Source: Kineosporia sp. NBRC 101731
GTDB lineage: Bacteria; Actinomycetota; Actinomycetes; Actinomycetales; Kineosporiaceae
Assembly: GCF_030269305.1 (NCBI RefSeq)
Contig: NZ_BSTC01000003.1
Location: 248,001-312,000, forward strand
Length of the DNA stretch: 64,000 nt
Reading direction: 5' to 3'
Shown piece by piece: positions 47,601-62,600 of this stretch. A program made the position numbers and the translations under genes. Each line of letters begins with the position of its first letter. The first letter of the stretch is position 1. The notes beneath the pieces were generated by a model that was given only the letters and a program-made list of their open reading frames with translations, was not told the origin of the DNA and did no database searches.

Positions 47601-50600
47601 AACCGGCGCAAGCTCGAGCAGATGCGCTCGCAGATGTCTCTGCGGTCGTCGTTGCTCGACATGATGGAGAAGACCGCGGCCGTGTCGTTCCGGCAGCCGA
47701 TCGCCGGCGGCATGCGCACGCTCACGGTGAGGATGTCCGCCGAACGTCGCATCATCGACGGCGACCCGGAGAAGGGCGTCGTCGATGCCGGTTACGCTCC
47801 GAAGACCCAGACGCTGAACTTCGTCGGGTCGACGAACGCGGGGGAGGAGCAGACCAGCCGTACCCCGCTGGCCTGGAACATCGGCATCTCTGCCGGTCTG
47901 ACCCGATCGGGGGTCGAGGCACTGCCCGCCTACAACCACCGGGGCGGGGACACCACGATCACCGGGGCCGGTGCGGGCACCGGGCACGAGTACTACGAGC
48001 TCAGCCAGACCTCCCGGGGCGTGAAGCGCTTCCGGGTGCCGGTCACCGTGAAGCTCGAGGTGTTCGACTCCCACGGGCCGGACCTCGCCCTTGAACCGAT
48101 CGACGGTGAGGTCGGCCTGGCGGTGCCCTGGTCACGCACCCTCGATGCCCCGGCCGCCGCGGCCGACGTGGCCCAGCCGCAGACCGGTCCGGTGACGGCG
48201 GCCGACGAGGCACTGCTCGCGCAGTCCCGCGGCCCGGTGGCCGGCCTGGTGAACGCGGTGCGCCTGCCGGAACCGGCGATCCTGGAACGGGTCGAGGGCA
48301 GCCGTCTTCTGCAGGACACCGTTCTGGAGATGCTGCGGGACGGTGACCTCGTCCCGGATCGCATCGCAGCGGACGCGGTAGCCGAGGCGGCACCGAACCG
48401 GGCGGCGGTACCGGATGCGGACGCGGATGTGGTCGTGGCGCCGGGGCCGGGGCAGAGCTGGATCGACTGGGTGGGGCAGACGATCATGGATGCCCGGGGA
48501 ACCGCTCGCCGCACGGCGACCTGGATGCACGACCTCGCGGTCGGGGAGTCTCTGACGAACGAGACGTCCCCGGCGGCCGAGTATCTCCGGACGGTGCTCT
48601 CGCCGGAGTTCCTGCACGCCAACATGCGGATGCTGCTGAGCGGTGCCGTCTTCGACGGTCCTGGCACCAGCGGCGTGCTGTCCGGCACCGACGTCCAGGT
48701 CGAGGTGCAGGGTGTGCTGAGCAAGCTGGTGGCGCAGCCGGGTCAGGAACCGATCGACTTCGAGCAGTGGCTGCAGTCGACGACGAGCGGTACCAGCACC
48801 ACCAGCGAACTCAACGGGGGCCAGCTGGGACTGGGGCTGGCCGGTCGCCCCACACCGGCGAACCGTCTCCTGGTCCGCTACACCGGTGGCCGTGCGGACA
48901 CCGAGGCGGTCGGTGCCGGGGACAACACCAGCGAGATGCGGGTGACGACCGACGACACCGTTCAGGCGTACCGGTTCGTCGCGGACGTCAGTTACCTGGT
49001 CAGACTCCGGAAAGGGCGTCGTGACCTGATCTCCGGGACCTTCGGGCTGGGCCGGTCCGAGGCCGGCCGGGTGGTCACGGTTCCCGGGGGTGTGGAGTTC
49101 TTCGTCCCGGCCAACGTGGTCCATAACCACCGGCAGCTGCGGGAGGCACTGCAGAAGGCGGCCGACGCGCCGGAGCTTCCGGCGGAACCGGCCCGTGACG
49201 TGGAACTGCCCAGCTGGTTCGCCGATTCGGGTGGTCAGCTCGGGTACGGGGTCGTCACCGAGGTGGACCTGGACAACGGGCCGGGAGACCTGGAATCCGT
49301 GGTGCGATCCGAGATCGAGCGGAAGGCGCCGGGAATCATGACTCCCGGGCATCTGTCCCACCTGCCCGGGATGATCATGCGGGTCAATGAGTACGCCTCC
49401 ACGCTGGGGCTGCGCACCATCATCAATGCCGGGCCCCAGGGGTACGTCAACTTCCACGCGATGTACCAGGGGCATCTGATCGAGGTGCGGATCGGTGCCC
49501 GTCCCGCGGACGTCTCCCAGCTGGGCAGCCTCCGGGGACGTCACGTGGGCAAGAATTCCGGCCTGGACAACGTGATCTCGCACATCACCGGCAAGGGGGC
49601 CGGGCTGAAGGTGCCCGGTGCCATCCGGCAGTCGGAAACCTCTTCCCGTACTCACGAATTCAACCTGCAGGTCGACGGGGTGATGCCGTCTCAGACCCTC
49701 AGCCCGACGTTGTCGCAGGGTCTGCGTGCCGACGTGACGCATGCCCAGCAGTCCACGCGGGAACTGCGCTCGTGGCAGCGCAGCGTGATGAACACCGCCG
49801 AGTTCGAGGTGCCCTACGTCTACTGGACCGAGGTGATCCGGCGGCCGATGTGGCACTTCGGACCTTCGGTGCTGATCCCGGCGGCCTCCCTGATGGTGGC
49901 GGAGGGGCTGAGGGCCTTCTCCCCGGTGGCGTTCTACACCGCGGAGCTGGCAGCATCCTTGATCCGCGGGCGCGCCGGACGGCAGGAAACGGCACCGGGG
50001 ACGACCGAGCAGGCGGGACCGGGGACAGCTGAGGAGACGGCGCCGGAGACAGCGCTGGAGGTGGCACCGGAACCGGGACAGGCGACCACACCGCAGACAG
50101 CACCGGAACCGCCCACGCGGGCGTCACGCACGAACCCCGGCCCGGTCCTGGTGCGCGCAACTGCCCGGATCCGGTTCAACGTCTCGGAGGGCGGCCGACC
50201 GGATCCGTTCGTGCCGGCCCGGACTGATCCGATGAAGGTGGATCCACTGCTGCTGGAGACGCTTCCGCAGCTGCCGGCCGACGCGCCCGACGGCGCTGTG
50301 GCCATCACGATGGACGACCCGGCCGGAGCCTGGCGCCCGTTCCTGAACGACACGACCTGGCTGCCGGAGCGGCCCGTGCAGATCTACGACTTCGGTGGCG
50401 TGGAGCAGTTGCAGCAGGCACTGAACGCGGTGGATCCCGACGTCTGGCGCGGGACGATGCCGCAGAACTCGCTCTCGTCCGAGGGCATGTTCATCCGGCT
50501 CAACCAGTTCATCACCGACGGACGCATGGTGCTGGCCGAGCGGGCCGCTACCGCGCACTTCCTGGCAGCACCCGGGACCGACGGCACCTCGGTGACGATG

Positions 50601-53600
50601 ATGCTGTTCTCGCCGCAGGTGGTGCGGGAGAGCTCTGACATCGCCATCGACCGGATCGAGGTGTCCAACGACGGCATCACGAACAGTTCGGTTTCCGGAA
50701 GCGGTACGTCCCTCGGGTTCGGCCCCAGCTTCGCGATCGACACCCACCAGCGCACCGGCCTTTCGGCGCCGGTCACCGGGGGTGCGCGGACGGCCGGCGA
50801 CAGTGCCCTGGTCTCCACACAGCGCCGCGAGATGCTGCGGTTCGGAACACCCTTCAGCACCCCGGAGAAGTGGGGCCTGCCCGGGTACCTGGTCACCGCC
50901 ACCGCCGTCGTCGTGGTGCGAGGACCACGCGGCGAGCGGGTGGTGCTGGCGCCCCTGCGGCTGCGGTCCACCGAGCTGCCTCCGGTCCGGGAGGTCCGGG
51001 AGGTCCGGGAGGTCCGGGACACGACAACAGAGGACGACGGTAGGGCTCCGGGACCGGAGCTCACACAGCCGGGCGAGACGGTGGTACCGGGTGAGGGCCC
51101 GGGCATCGAGATGGTCGACCTCGGTCGCGGGAGCGGTTCGGGGGCCACGTCGGCAGGTGCACCGGGAACGATCCACAGACGCCTGCAGAAGCTCGACCTG
51201 GTGCGGTTCAACCAGTTCCGTAACGAAGCCCTGGCCCTGATCGGCCTACGGCCCGAAGACGCACTGCAGCCCTACGGGAACTCGCCGACGGGAAGGGTTC
51301 TCGCCGACACCATGGTGGCCCTGCTGGACGGGGACCGGGACGGGGCGCGGGAGATCGCGCGACGCGGACCGCAGGAACCGGGCGGCAGCCGGACCGTGGC
51401 AACCGTGGCCGCCACTCAGGTGCCCACCACCGGCCCCGCCGCGACGACACCGTCCGTACCGGAAATCGTGGTGCCCCATACCTCGACGGACACATCAGCT
51501 GTCGCTGACACGCAGAATGTCGCCGATGCACCGCTGGTGGCCGACACCGCGCTGGTGGCTGACTCTGCGGTCGTGACGGACTCTGCGGTCGTGACGGAGT
51601 CCGCTGCCGGGGCCGACTCCGCTGCCGGGAACGGTGAGAGTCTGACAGCTGTGGGCTCGAGGGCCGCAGCGGGAGCTGACGTTGCCTCGGGAACTGGTGC
51701 CGTCGCGTCCGTCATTGATGCGCCCACCACCCCTGTTCCTGCCTCCGAGACCCCGGCCCAGTCAACTGATCCGGTTCCCCCGTGGCACTTCCGCGAGCTC
51801 GGTGCGTTCGGTGACGGGATCGTCCGCGATGCCAAGGACCTGCAGATCCAGCTACAACTGAAGACGAGCCAGGACTGGATCAACGGGCTCGTGCAGGTGG
51901 CGGGCCTGCCCCGGAAGCAGGGCCAGGTGCTGAACCGCAAGATCCGCGAGGCCATCCTCACCGACGACCCGCGGGCGTGGGAGCGTCTGCTGCGCCGCCC
52001 CGAGCCGATCGTGGTGGGTGACGCCCGGATCGAGCTGCGGGCCGAGGTGGTCCGTGAGTCGGTGAAGTACCGCAAGCCGGGGGTGATCATCGAGGCCGCG
52101 GCCGTCGCGTCGCAGAGCCGGTACGGCGACACGACAGTGGCTCAGGGTTCCGAACGTCGCTACGGTAATGCGTTCTCGTTCCTGATCGATCCCTTGATCT
52201 TCCTGGCGACGGGAGCTCTCTCGCACGTGGCCCCGGTGCTGAAACTCTCGGCCTCGGCCGGGCGCCGGGAGCATCACGGCACGACCACCGAGGTGCAGTC
52301 GGGCAACCGGTCGCTGGCCGGCGACGAGCACGACTTCGAGGCGCAGGTGCAATTCACGGCCACGGTGGTCCGGGGCCTTCGGGACGAGACCCGGGCCCTG
52401 ACGGTGGACGGCCTCGTCGTGGCCTTCCCGAAGTCGTTCTCCACGGTCGGGAGCGGCGACACCGAACTCGGCCGGATGGTGCCGGTCAAGGATCCGGCGG
52501 CCCTGCACGGGTTCGACTACGTGGTCAACGCCATCGAACCGAGGCCGCTGGTCGACGCCGTGCGCCGGCAGCTGGAGCAGATGCTCGGCCCGAAAGACCC
52601 GGCAGCGCTGGACCATCTGATGCGGGAGATCACCGACGAGCTCCTCAACGAGACGACGGTGAAGGAGCGCAACCAGTGGCTGCTCACCGGGAGCTGGGTG
52701 TCGCCGGCCTTCTTCGCGCAGCGTTTCGGCCTTGCCATGCATCTGCGGCTCTCGGCCGTGCCGGAAGCAGTTCACCAGGTGGCCGTGACTGCGGCGAACG
52801 TGGCGGTCCGTAACGATATTGCCGACACCTACACCGCCAAGAGCGGGAACAGCCTGGTGCGGGGTGCGGGTATCCAACTGGGTACCGACTTTGCCTTCCA
52901 GCTGGGGACGAACCTGGTTTCGGTCGGGGCCGAGGTGCCGGGTCTGAAGGCGTCACGCCGGCACATGCGCACCGTCGCGGCCCAGGGCCAGTCGAAGATC
53001 GCGGTGATGCGGTTCGACCAGCAGGTGCGCCATCGGGCCCGGTTCGCCGTCCAGATCACCGTCAGTTCCACGACACACGGCGAGTTCACGGTTCCCGCGG
53101 TGGTCCACGGAGAACTGTCGATCCCTCAGAAGCAGTCGGCGCGATTCCGGAACCAGGTGCTTCAGACCGGGCTGGCCACCATTCCGGAGGATCCCGAACC
53201 CCCGAACAACTGGAGCGGACTGCTCGGCCTCGCGACCCGGGACCCGCTGCCGAAGTCGCGCCCCGTGACCGTGACCACGGTGCGAAACCTGCGGGACGTG
53301 GCCCGGGTGGCCGACACCCATCGGTCCGACCTGGCGGCTCCCCGCCCGGGTCAGCGACTCGGTGGGCGGGTGGCCCTGCGGACCACGCCGCCGGCGACGA
53401 CGGCGGGCCACGGGTTCCTGTCACGGCTGGAAAGCCGGATGACGGCACCCTCTCCCGGTAAGACCCGCAGCGTGCTGACGCCCCGGCCGGCTCTGCGCGG
53501 CCGGCTGACCAAGGTCGAGGTCACGGTGCCGGCCTCGCTGACGAACAGCCGGGCCGTGCGCAAGCTGCGGGAGCGGGCGAACGTGCGGGTGAACATCGAC

Positions 53601-56600
53601 GGGCAGCCGCGCGCCGATGCCAGGTTCGAACCCGACGACTACTATCGGGTCGATGTCGCCGGCCAGGTCGTGCGCGGTCCGAGAAGCGCTCTACGGCGGC
53701 CGGTCATGGCGTGGAGCCCGGGAAAGCTGACCGCCCGGAACCCCGTGGATCTGGTCCGTCTGGCCGGCCGGGCCCCGATCGAGGTCGAACTGCCCGGGAC
53801 CATCGACGCCGGAGCGCGTTTCGCGGCCACCTGGGCGATCTGGAAGGCGGGCCAAGTTCCGCCGAACATTGTCGTGGTCGATCCTCCGGCCGGTGACGGG
53901 GTGCTGCCGCCCAGTACCAGCGGGGCGGCCCTGCGCTACGTGATCGATCAGCGAGGAGAGGTTCTGGGAGCGCTGCGGCTGGTCGCTCCGCCCGTCCCGG
54001 AGGCTCCCGTCCGGACGGCGGACGAGTTCGTCGCCGGTGCGCCGGACGCGCAGGAGAGCGAGTTCGCGCCGACCCCGGCCGAGCGCCTGCGGGCCGACGT
54101 CGGGAACGAGCTGAACCTGGCACTGGGCGACCAGATCGCTTCACTGTACGACGTGCTGGCCGGCGAGGCCATGATCCAGGTGCAGTACACGCCGGAGCTG
54201 ATCTCGATCATGGAGAACGGTGACACCCTGCCCTTCGGCGAACTGGCCGATCATGTGCGGGGACTTCAGGTCCGCTTGCAGGATTCCGCTGTGGTGCAGC
54301 TCATCTCACCCAGGGGCGAAAGGATCAGCAACGCCGGCGTACCGACCCGGCGGCGCCTTCTGCTGGATGTCGGTGAACGGGGTGAGCTCACCGTGCACGA
54401 CCTCCCGGCCTGGCAGCACCGCTTCGACCCCGCCCATCTGGAACCGCCCGCCCTGGCTGCCCGCCGAGGGCTCGGTCCGGGCGTGGTGAAGGAGGTGCCC
54501 GGCGCCCAGGTGGTTCTCGAGGCGGTGCTCGACGCGGTACGGCACCAGCTGCGCGACTTCGGGCTCGAGCACCTGGCCGACCAGCGCAGTGACACGAACC
54601 TCCAGCGCAGCCTGGCCGTCCGGTTCGGAACGCCGGCGATCGTGGCCGGTTCGGCTGTTCTGGCCTCCGGCAGCACCATCGACCACGAGTTCACCGTGCA
54701 CGGGCGCACGGTCACCGTGTCGCTCGCCGCCGACCTGCTGGACCTGGTCGGTGAGCCGGAGGCGGACAACCTGGCCATCGATGCCCAGGCCAAGGGCAGC
54801 GTCGGCCTGGATGTCGGGGAGGGGCAGAGCTGGTCGGTGGACGCGGGGGTCCTGCTGCACGTCCGCACGCACCTGGGCGGGGTGGCCTACGCCGACCTCC
54901 AGGTTCCTTCAGTATCGGTGGGCCGCACCGTGTCGGACAGCCTGATGGCCAGCACCGCGGCGAAGGAGTACCACCGCCGCAAGACCGGCGGCGCCGCGAC
55001 CCGGTACAACTACCGCACCCGGTACACCGTGACCGTCCTCCGGCGTGGACCCGACGGCCTGATCGAGTCGGCGATGTCGAACAAGCTGGACGGTCTCACC
55101 CCCGTCAGCGTCTCGAACTTCATGCGCCCGCCGCAGCCGCTGGCGGTGCGTGACGTACAGAGTCTGGGCGAGGTCACCCAGGCGCAGGGTCCGCTGCCGG
55201 AGTTCCTGGGTGACAGCACCCCGGTGCCCCTGACCGACCGTCAGTTGTCCGGGGTGTTCCCCACCCTGCACGGCACGGCCGAGATCACCGACGCCATCGC
55301 CCAGCTCGTCGCCCGGAACACCGGTCGTCCCACGACGGCCCGGGACCTGGCGCGCCGCGTGTTCGGCCTCGGTGAGGCGGCGCCGGTTCCGGAGCGGGTG
55401 GTGCCGGCCGAGCTCACCGCGCACACGCCGGCGAACACCCACGAGGGCGTGGTGGAGGAGATCCGGCGCGGTGGCACCAGCACGTTCCTGCAGGCGCACT
55501 TCCGGTCGCTGGTGTCGAAGCGTGGGCTGCGGATCCCGCTGCCGCCCACCGACGACGGGTACGAGCACGCCGTCGAGGTGCGGCTGAAGCTGTACGACGT
55601 GAAGCGGGAGAACACCAGCGGCAAGGTCACCCTGGAGCAGTACACCGAGGGCGACTCGCGCTTCTCCGCCAAGAACAGCGTCGACCGTGAGGCCGGCGTC
55701 GGCGCGAATGCCGGGCTGATCGTGCAGCCGGGCACTCAGGGAACGGCCTCCGGGGTCACGACGCACGAGGAGGGCGGTCACGGCGAGCAGAGCGGTCACG
55801 ACGAGCAGGGCGGCACGAACCAGCCCACCCAGGTGGAGAACCGCCGCACCGGCTCGCAGCTGCACGCCGGCGGCGGGGTCTCGGCCAAGGTCATGCACGG
55901 GGACGAGAAGGGCGCCCTGTCGGGAAGCCTTGACCTGAACCTGGGCACCTACTCCGGCAGCGACCGATTCCCGACCCACGACTACCGGGCCGATGCCGTC
56001 TACGAGATTGTCCACGTGAAGTGGAAGACCCCGGCCCTCGGTGGTTTCGACGTGGTGAAGTCGCCGCCGCTGCACCTGCGGGTGCGCGGTGGCGCCGAGC
56101 TCAGCGTGCCGCACGTGCGGGCGCAGGACATCGGGCTGCCGGTACCGGAGGGCTCCGAGCCTCCGCCGAGCATCCCGGAGGGTGTGGGCCTGCGCCTGGT
56201 CGACGAGAACCTCGGCATCAACGCCTCGCAGATCGAGGAACTCGACGCGAGCAGTGTGCTCGAGCGCATCCTGGAGATGCTGAGGGAACGCGAGAACGCG
56301 GGACCCACCTGGAGCGACCCCCTGTCGAAGATCGCCGCGGTGACGACCGGCCTGGTGCGCGACACCCATCCGCTGCGTGAGGGCCGCGGCGACGTTCCCT
56401 CGGACATCGGGCTCGCCCTGAGCGCGATGTTCTCCGAGGAGTCCCTGCGCGCCTCCTACGGTGCTGTCCGCAGCACCGGTCTGGTGCAGGTGATCAAGAC
56501 CGGTACGGCGATCGGCGGGACCACCCGCACCACGATCCAGGTGACGGCGATCGAGGACGGGGACGCGGCCTGGGTCCGTCCGCGTCCGGACCTCAAGATC

Positions 56601-59600
56601 ACCCTGGGTGGGCAGCTCTTCGAGCAGGTCGGGGAGTCCCGGGTGGTGGAGACCGTCCGGCGCACCCACGCCGACGTCGGTGGACGCTACGGGGCACCGA
56701 GCGGTGGGGGCCGGGTTCCGCTCTCGGTGTCCCGCGTCACCGAGACCGGGGCCAGGACGACGACGGGGGAGAAGATCAGCAGCCGGGACATCCGCCGGGC
56801 CACGCCCTCGGACACCGGTCAGGACTTCCGGCGCCCGGTCCGGTACCAGATCGAGATCTTCCAGACCACGGACGCCCCCGAGATCCTGCGCCAGGCCGCC
56901 CGTGTCGGTCACGGTCCGGTGCGCGCGCTGGAGGTCCTGGACCGCGGGGCGAGCCGGAAATGGTGGATGGAGAACCAGGCCCGGTCGACGCGGATCCTCC
57001 GGGACGAGGTCCCCGGGTCGATCGTGTTCACCGTGCCGAGCCACCTCACCCGACTGAGCGACGATCCGGCCCCCGCGCCCGCCCCGTCGGTGAGTGTCCA
57101 GCCGGCGACGACCGGTGCGGTGCGGCCGGTCACGGCCGAGCAGCGGGAGCTCGGCGAGAAACTGGCCGAGTTGATGCAGGTGGTCTCGATGCCGCACGCA
57201 GCCGACGTGGCCGCGCAGGTGCCGAAGGCCGCGAGCGGGTCGAGCCGCCGGCGCCTGACGCCTGACCCCGAACGCCCGGTGTTCGGTGACCGGTTCGCTC
57301 CCGGCGGTATGGACGCGGCGGTGCTGCCCCTGGCGATGAACGAGCGCACCTTGCGGGCCTACGTGGCTCCGCTGCTGAAGGGCGAGTTCGCGGTCACGCA
57401 CCTGGGCGGCAGCGCGACCCGGGTGGAGCTGAACGTGCGGAAGATGCACTGGCTGGCCGACGGTCACATGATCAGCGCCCTGAACTTCCCGCAGCAGACC
57501 AAGGAACCGGAGGCGATGACCGAGTCGATCCAGGGCGCCGAGTTCAAGCTGGACCTCGGTGCCGGGCACAACGTCGGCGAACCCCTCGACGGGGCTCATG
57601 CCCCGACGCTATTGAACACCGCCCTGGGCGCCGACCAGATGCGGCAGTCCCGCGCCAAGACCGAGTCCAACTCGGCTGCGACCTACCTGGAGGAGAACCG
57701 CGAGCGCAAGAACATGAGGTTCGCGTACTACCGCGGGGATGTCTCCTACGTGCTGCGGGGCCCGCGGGGTGTCGTCGTGGAGATCGATGTGGACGCAGGA
57801 CTGACCGGGTTCGTGCCGGCGGCCCGGGCTCACGACCTGGCGGCCGACTTCCCGGACCTGATGGAGCGTCCGCCCCTGGACATCGCCCGGATGCTGGAGC
57901 GGGCCTCGGCGGATCCGGATCGCTTTCCCGGCCTGGACCGCGACTCGTCGCCGTCGATCGCGCAGAGCCTGCTGCGTGACGCCGCCCTGCAGCCCGACGC
58001 GTTCACGCTGAGGACCGGGAAGGTCCGGGTCTGGTCGGACACCCCCGACACCACCGCGACACCGGATCCGCGGGGGCGGGAGATCGCCCAGCAGGTGGCC
58101 GACCAGCTCAATCGCCCGGTGGAGTTCGTGCGGCGCGGGGACGAGGGGGCACTGAGCACGAGCGTGCTCGAGCCGCGTCCGGCGCCCGTCGACGGGGTGG
58201 AGGAGTCAGGTTCCGGCGGCCGGCGGCCCGGGCTGCCCGGTGATTCGCGAACGGAAGGTGAGCCGACGACGCGCCCTGATGCGTCGTCCTTCATCCGAGG
58301 GACCGGCGAGCCCTCGGACCCGAGGCCTCGGGCCGGGAAGGAGCGTGCCGGTACGGTGCGGCCGCTGGAACTGACCCCTGACCCGGGCGGGCTGATGTCG
58401 CCGGCGGAGGCCACCGACGCGCTGACCGAACTTGACTGGGCGGAGGACATTCTCGACGCGGCCCGGGAACGGGCCACCAAGTTCTATCCCCAGGGTTTCC
58501 GGCCGATCCTGACGCTCGACGGAAGTCCCTGGCTGGCAGCCGGTCTCGATGCGGTGGTGCTGACGCATTATCGCCACGGCGAGCAGGCGGCCCGGGCCCA
58601 GGCGCGGCGGCAGGCCGAGCGGGTGGACCTGGAGGCCGAGGCGTTGCGGCAGGAACGCGAGGGCGGCCTACCGGGCGGTGCGTTACGGAGGGCGTTCGGT
58701 GGGGAGCAGTCGTCCTCGACCCGGCGCGAAGAATTTCCGCTCGCCGACCGGGCAGCCATCACGAACCCGATCACCCCGGTTCCGGGAGACGGGAGCGTCG
58801 GTGCTGGCGAACGTCCACCATCAGAGAGCGCGACACCTGGCCGCACCCGGCGAGCTTCCGGGCGGCCCGACGAGCTCAGCGGCTGGGTCAGCCGCGCGAT
58901 AGATACTCTCAGCGACTCCAACCGCCACCACGAGGTGCTGCGCCGCCGCCCGACGGCGCCTGCGCCTCTCGATGCCCGGGGCGCGTGGTCGCTACACCGC
59001 ACCGACCACCACTCGCACCCCCCGGTGATCACCTCGCTCACCCCGCTGGCCACGAACTGGCTCGGTGACCTGAGCACGGTGACCGACCTGCGAGAGCCCG
59101 CTACCGGTGCCCGTCAGGCCCGGGAGCGGCTGGACCAGCTGCCCGACAGCATCCCGGATCGCGTGCGCAGTACGGCCCGCGGGCAGTGGGGCCATCTGCT
59201 CAAGAGCCCACGGGAACGCGTGCTCAGTGCGGCGGATCAGGTGCTGATCGCCCGCCTGCGCTGGCCCGGGACCGATCCCGACCTGGCGCAGACGCTGCGC
59301 CTCGACGACGACCTTCGGGTGCTCGTGGCCGATCGGCTGATGGTGACCGCGCACCGGCCGCGGGTGGACAGTGAGCGGATCGCGACCCAGCTCATCGACG
59401 ACCACATCGCCCGGATCCAGTCGGCTCAGCCGGTGCCGCCGGTTCAGGAGCCAGTGATCCAGCTGCCGGTCCTGGCCACCGAGGTGGCACTGCCCGATTC
59501 ACCGAGCGAGACCACTCCATCGGTCCAGGGACCCGAACCCGAGGTCATGGCGCCCCCGAACCCGGTGAACGGTGCCGAGGCGCACGCCCTGGCCATCCCG

Positions 59601-62600
59601 CGGGGGGTCCTGCCGGACGTCGGGGGCCTGGTCGCCCAGGTGGTCACGGCGGTGGAGGCGGTCGGGAAGAAGGTTCCGGACGAGGTCCGCGAGAACCTCG
59701 CCAACCGGCTGCTCGACGCGTACCGGGATCTGGCCGGTGACGGGTACCTGCTCCAGTTGCCGGGGGTCGAGGTGCTGGTCCGGATGAAGCCGGGTAACCC
59801 GCGCATCGTCACCGAGCCCGACGGGGCGTATCTGAAGGAGCCGGCGGAAGGAACCTCAGCGCCGGAGAACAGGTTGCGTGCCAACCAGAACACGCACGGT
59901 TCCTTCAACGTCGGAGGTAACAACCGCAGTACCTCCGGCCAGGCCGGGGCGACGCGGGTGCAGGCGAACTTCACGATGTCGTTCGGCGGGGTGATGCACG
60001 CGGGGGTCAGCCTGAGTGGCACGGCCAACCAGCGGGGCATCTCCTCCGGGGCGTTCCAGGACGCCGAGTCGGGTCGGGTCATGGACTACCGCGCCGATTC
60101 CACCCTGGTGGCCTACGACCCCAACTACACCGTGCAGGTCCGCACCGATGTGAATCGTTCCTGGAACAGCATCGGGATCCGAGGGGGCGGCGCGTCGACC
60201 GGGCAGGCCCTGCTGAACTGGATCCCCAATGCCCTGCTGCAGACGGGGACCGAACAAGTGATCGCGGTGGCCCCCGCCGGGGGGACAGCGGCGGAGAAGT
60301 TCACCCGCAACCAGAACCGTCTTCCCGACGTCTATTTCGCCTCCGGAATGACCGGGATGCAAGCGCTGTACGAGCAGATCGTCACCCAGCTGCACCAGGG
60401 CGGAGTGAAACTCGTCCCCGGAGACCCGGAACTGCTCCAGCTCCAGGAACAGCTGACCAAGCTGAACGTGAACCTGCACACGGCGATGAACACCCCCGGC
60501 GGTTTCGAGGTGCTGCTACGGGACAAGGACGCAAAGATCGTCGCGAAGGTCGCCATCCATTCGCAGCGCCGAGGACCGGCCGAACGGGTCGGCGCGACCA
60601 GCGACAAGATGCACCTGGAGAAGATCGGAACGGCGATCTCGGCCTCCAGCGGCAGCGAAACCCTGACCCAGAGCATCGGTGCCGGCGTGAACGCGGGGGC
60701 CGACCTCGTTCCGGTGTCCGGGGTCACGGTCGGGCCGGGTATCAGCGCCGGTGTCGGCCGCTCGCTGTCCGACACGGTGAGCGCGGGACGAACCGGCCTG
60801 ATGGTTCTGGTGTTCCGCGACACCGGCCGGGCCGGGGCCTACCGCACCGGCCTGCAGCACACGGCCGCTGTCTGGTCGGCCGACCAGCCACAGGCCGGTC
60901 CGCTGCGCACGACTCCGGTCGATGCCCACGCCCTGGTGGTGCTCCCGGAGGCGGATGCCTTCGCCCACGGGTTCCCGGTCGACCGCAGCGCCCTGCGGGA
61001 AGGGCTCGTACCCGACCAGGGAACGGTGCCCTTCGATGAGACTGCGATCCCGGAACGAACTGTCCCGCAGCAGAACCCGGTGGCCTTGCCCACCCATGTG
61101 CTTCTGGGCAAGGGACTGGGCAACGGCCTGGCGGCGGTGGACCCGGGTGTCGGCGAGGAACTGGAGAGCCGGTTGCTGACGGAACTGCGCAGGACCGGAT
61201 TCGTGCCCCCGGACCCGGAGCACCCGTTCGACGGGAATCATCTGCTCAGTCGCGAGCAGATGCCTCTGACCGGTCCCGACCGGATCGAGAATGCCCGGAT
61301 CATCAAGAAGTTCCTCACCGACGGCCTGAGCTCCCACTACGACCAGATCCACCAGGACGGCCTCGAACTTCCCCTGCGGGCCCTGGATCGCGCGGACCGC
61401 ACGCGGACCGCCCGGGTCACTGTCCGGGCTGTCCAGCACCTCAGCTCGAACGAGTCCTACTACCGGCGTACGATTCCGGACGCGCACAGTGTCAATCTGT
61501 CGATCGCGGGCACCAGTGCCGGTCACTCGGCCTCCGGATCCCGTCGGTTCAGCGTCGGGGCCGGTCTGACCGCCGGGGTGAGCTGGGCCAAGGCCTTCTC
61601 CGCGAGCGTTTCCCGGGAATGGGCCAAGACGACGGGACAGGCCGGCACCTTCATCGGCAACCGGCCCGAGCTGCGCGAGTCGCCCGGCGACCTGCACGAG
61701 TTCAGGCTGCCCAGCCGCTACACCCTCACCGTGGAGTACGACCACCTGCCGGCAGACGCGCAGGAACCCCTACGCGAAGCCTCGCAGATCCGGGCCCTGG
61801 GGCATGAGGCAACCCCCGAGGACGGGCACACCTGGGTCGGCGCGCCGGTGGACGGCATGGCCACCGTGCACCTGATCCCGGGCATCGACGCAAAAGACTT
61901 CAACCCGCAGGACCAGGGTCTGCAGGCACCCGGTGACGCGTCGGTGCTCGACGCGGCGCTGATCTACCACGTCGACACCACCGGGCTGGTTCCCGCTGCC
62001 CGTTCACTGCTCCCGCACCTGACCGGGCTGGGCCGGCCCGCGGACACCCAGGTGGCCAACCTCGCGAGCAACGTGATGGTGCGCTCATTCCTGAAGGAGA
62101 TCACCCGCGGTGAGTACCAGACCGGACAGCTCTTCGAGCCCGGCCTGATCTCGCACCGGGTCGGGGGTCTGGACATCGCCGCCACGCTGGGAACCTCGGT
62201 GTACGCCGGGGCCACCGCCGACCAGTTCACCGCTGGGGCGATCCAGCTGTGGCTGTCCCAGGCCCAGCACTCGCAGTCGGTGCAGAAGTCGTGGCGGTAC
62301 GGCGCCGGTGTCCGTCTCGGCGGTGCGGTGAACGACGGCAGCGCGGTCGGTTCGGTGTCGGGTGAGGTGGGCGTTTCGGGCAGTACCGGGGTCAGCACGG
62401 GCACCAGCACGTCGCGCACCGGCGGCAAGGAGATCCTTCCGCTCAGCTTCCACACGGCCTACATGTTCGCGGCGCCGGTGACGTTCGACGTGGGTGGCGT
62501 GGAGCAGAAGGACGGGAAGTTCGTGCGGCGCACGGTCACCTCCGACAGCCACATCCTGCCGCCGCGCACCATGATGTATCTGCTGCCCGAGCCCAGGGCG

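Noticed and set aside
45414-48074. Long minus-strand frame of 886 codons
   Set aside because: It is antisense to the giant gene in a very GC-rich region where stop codons are rare. The protein is rich in His/Arg/Gly/Asp/Gln without any domain. The same applies to 54909-57599, 38085-40460 and 62085-63938 on the minus strand.
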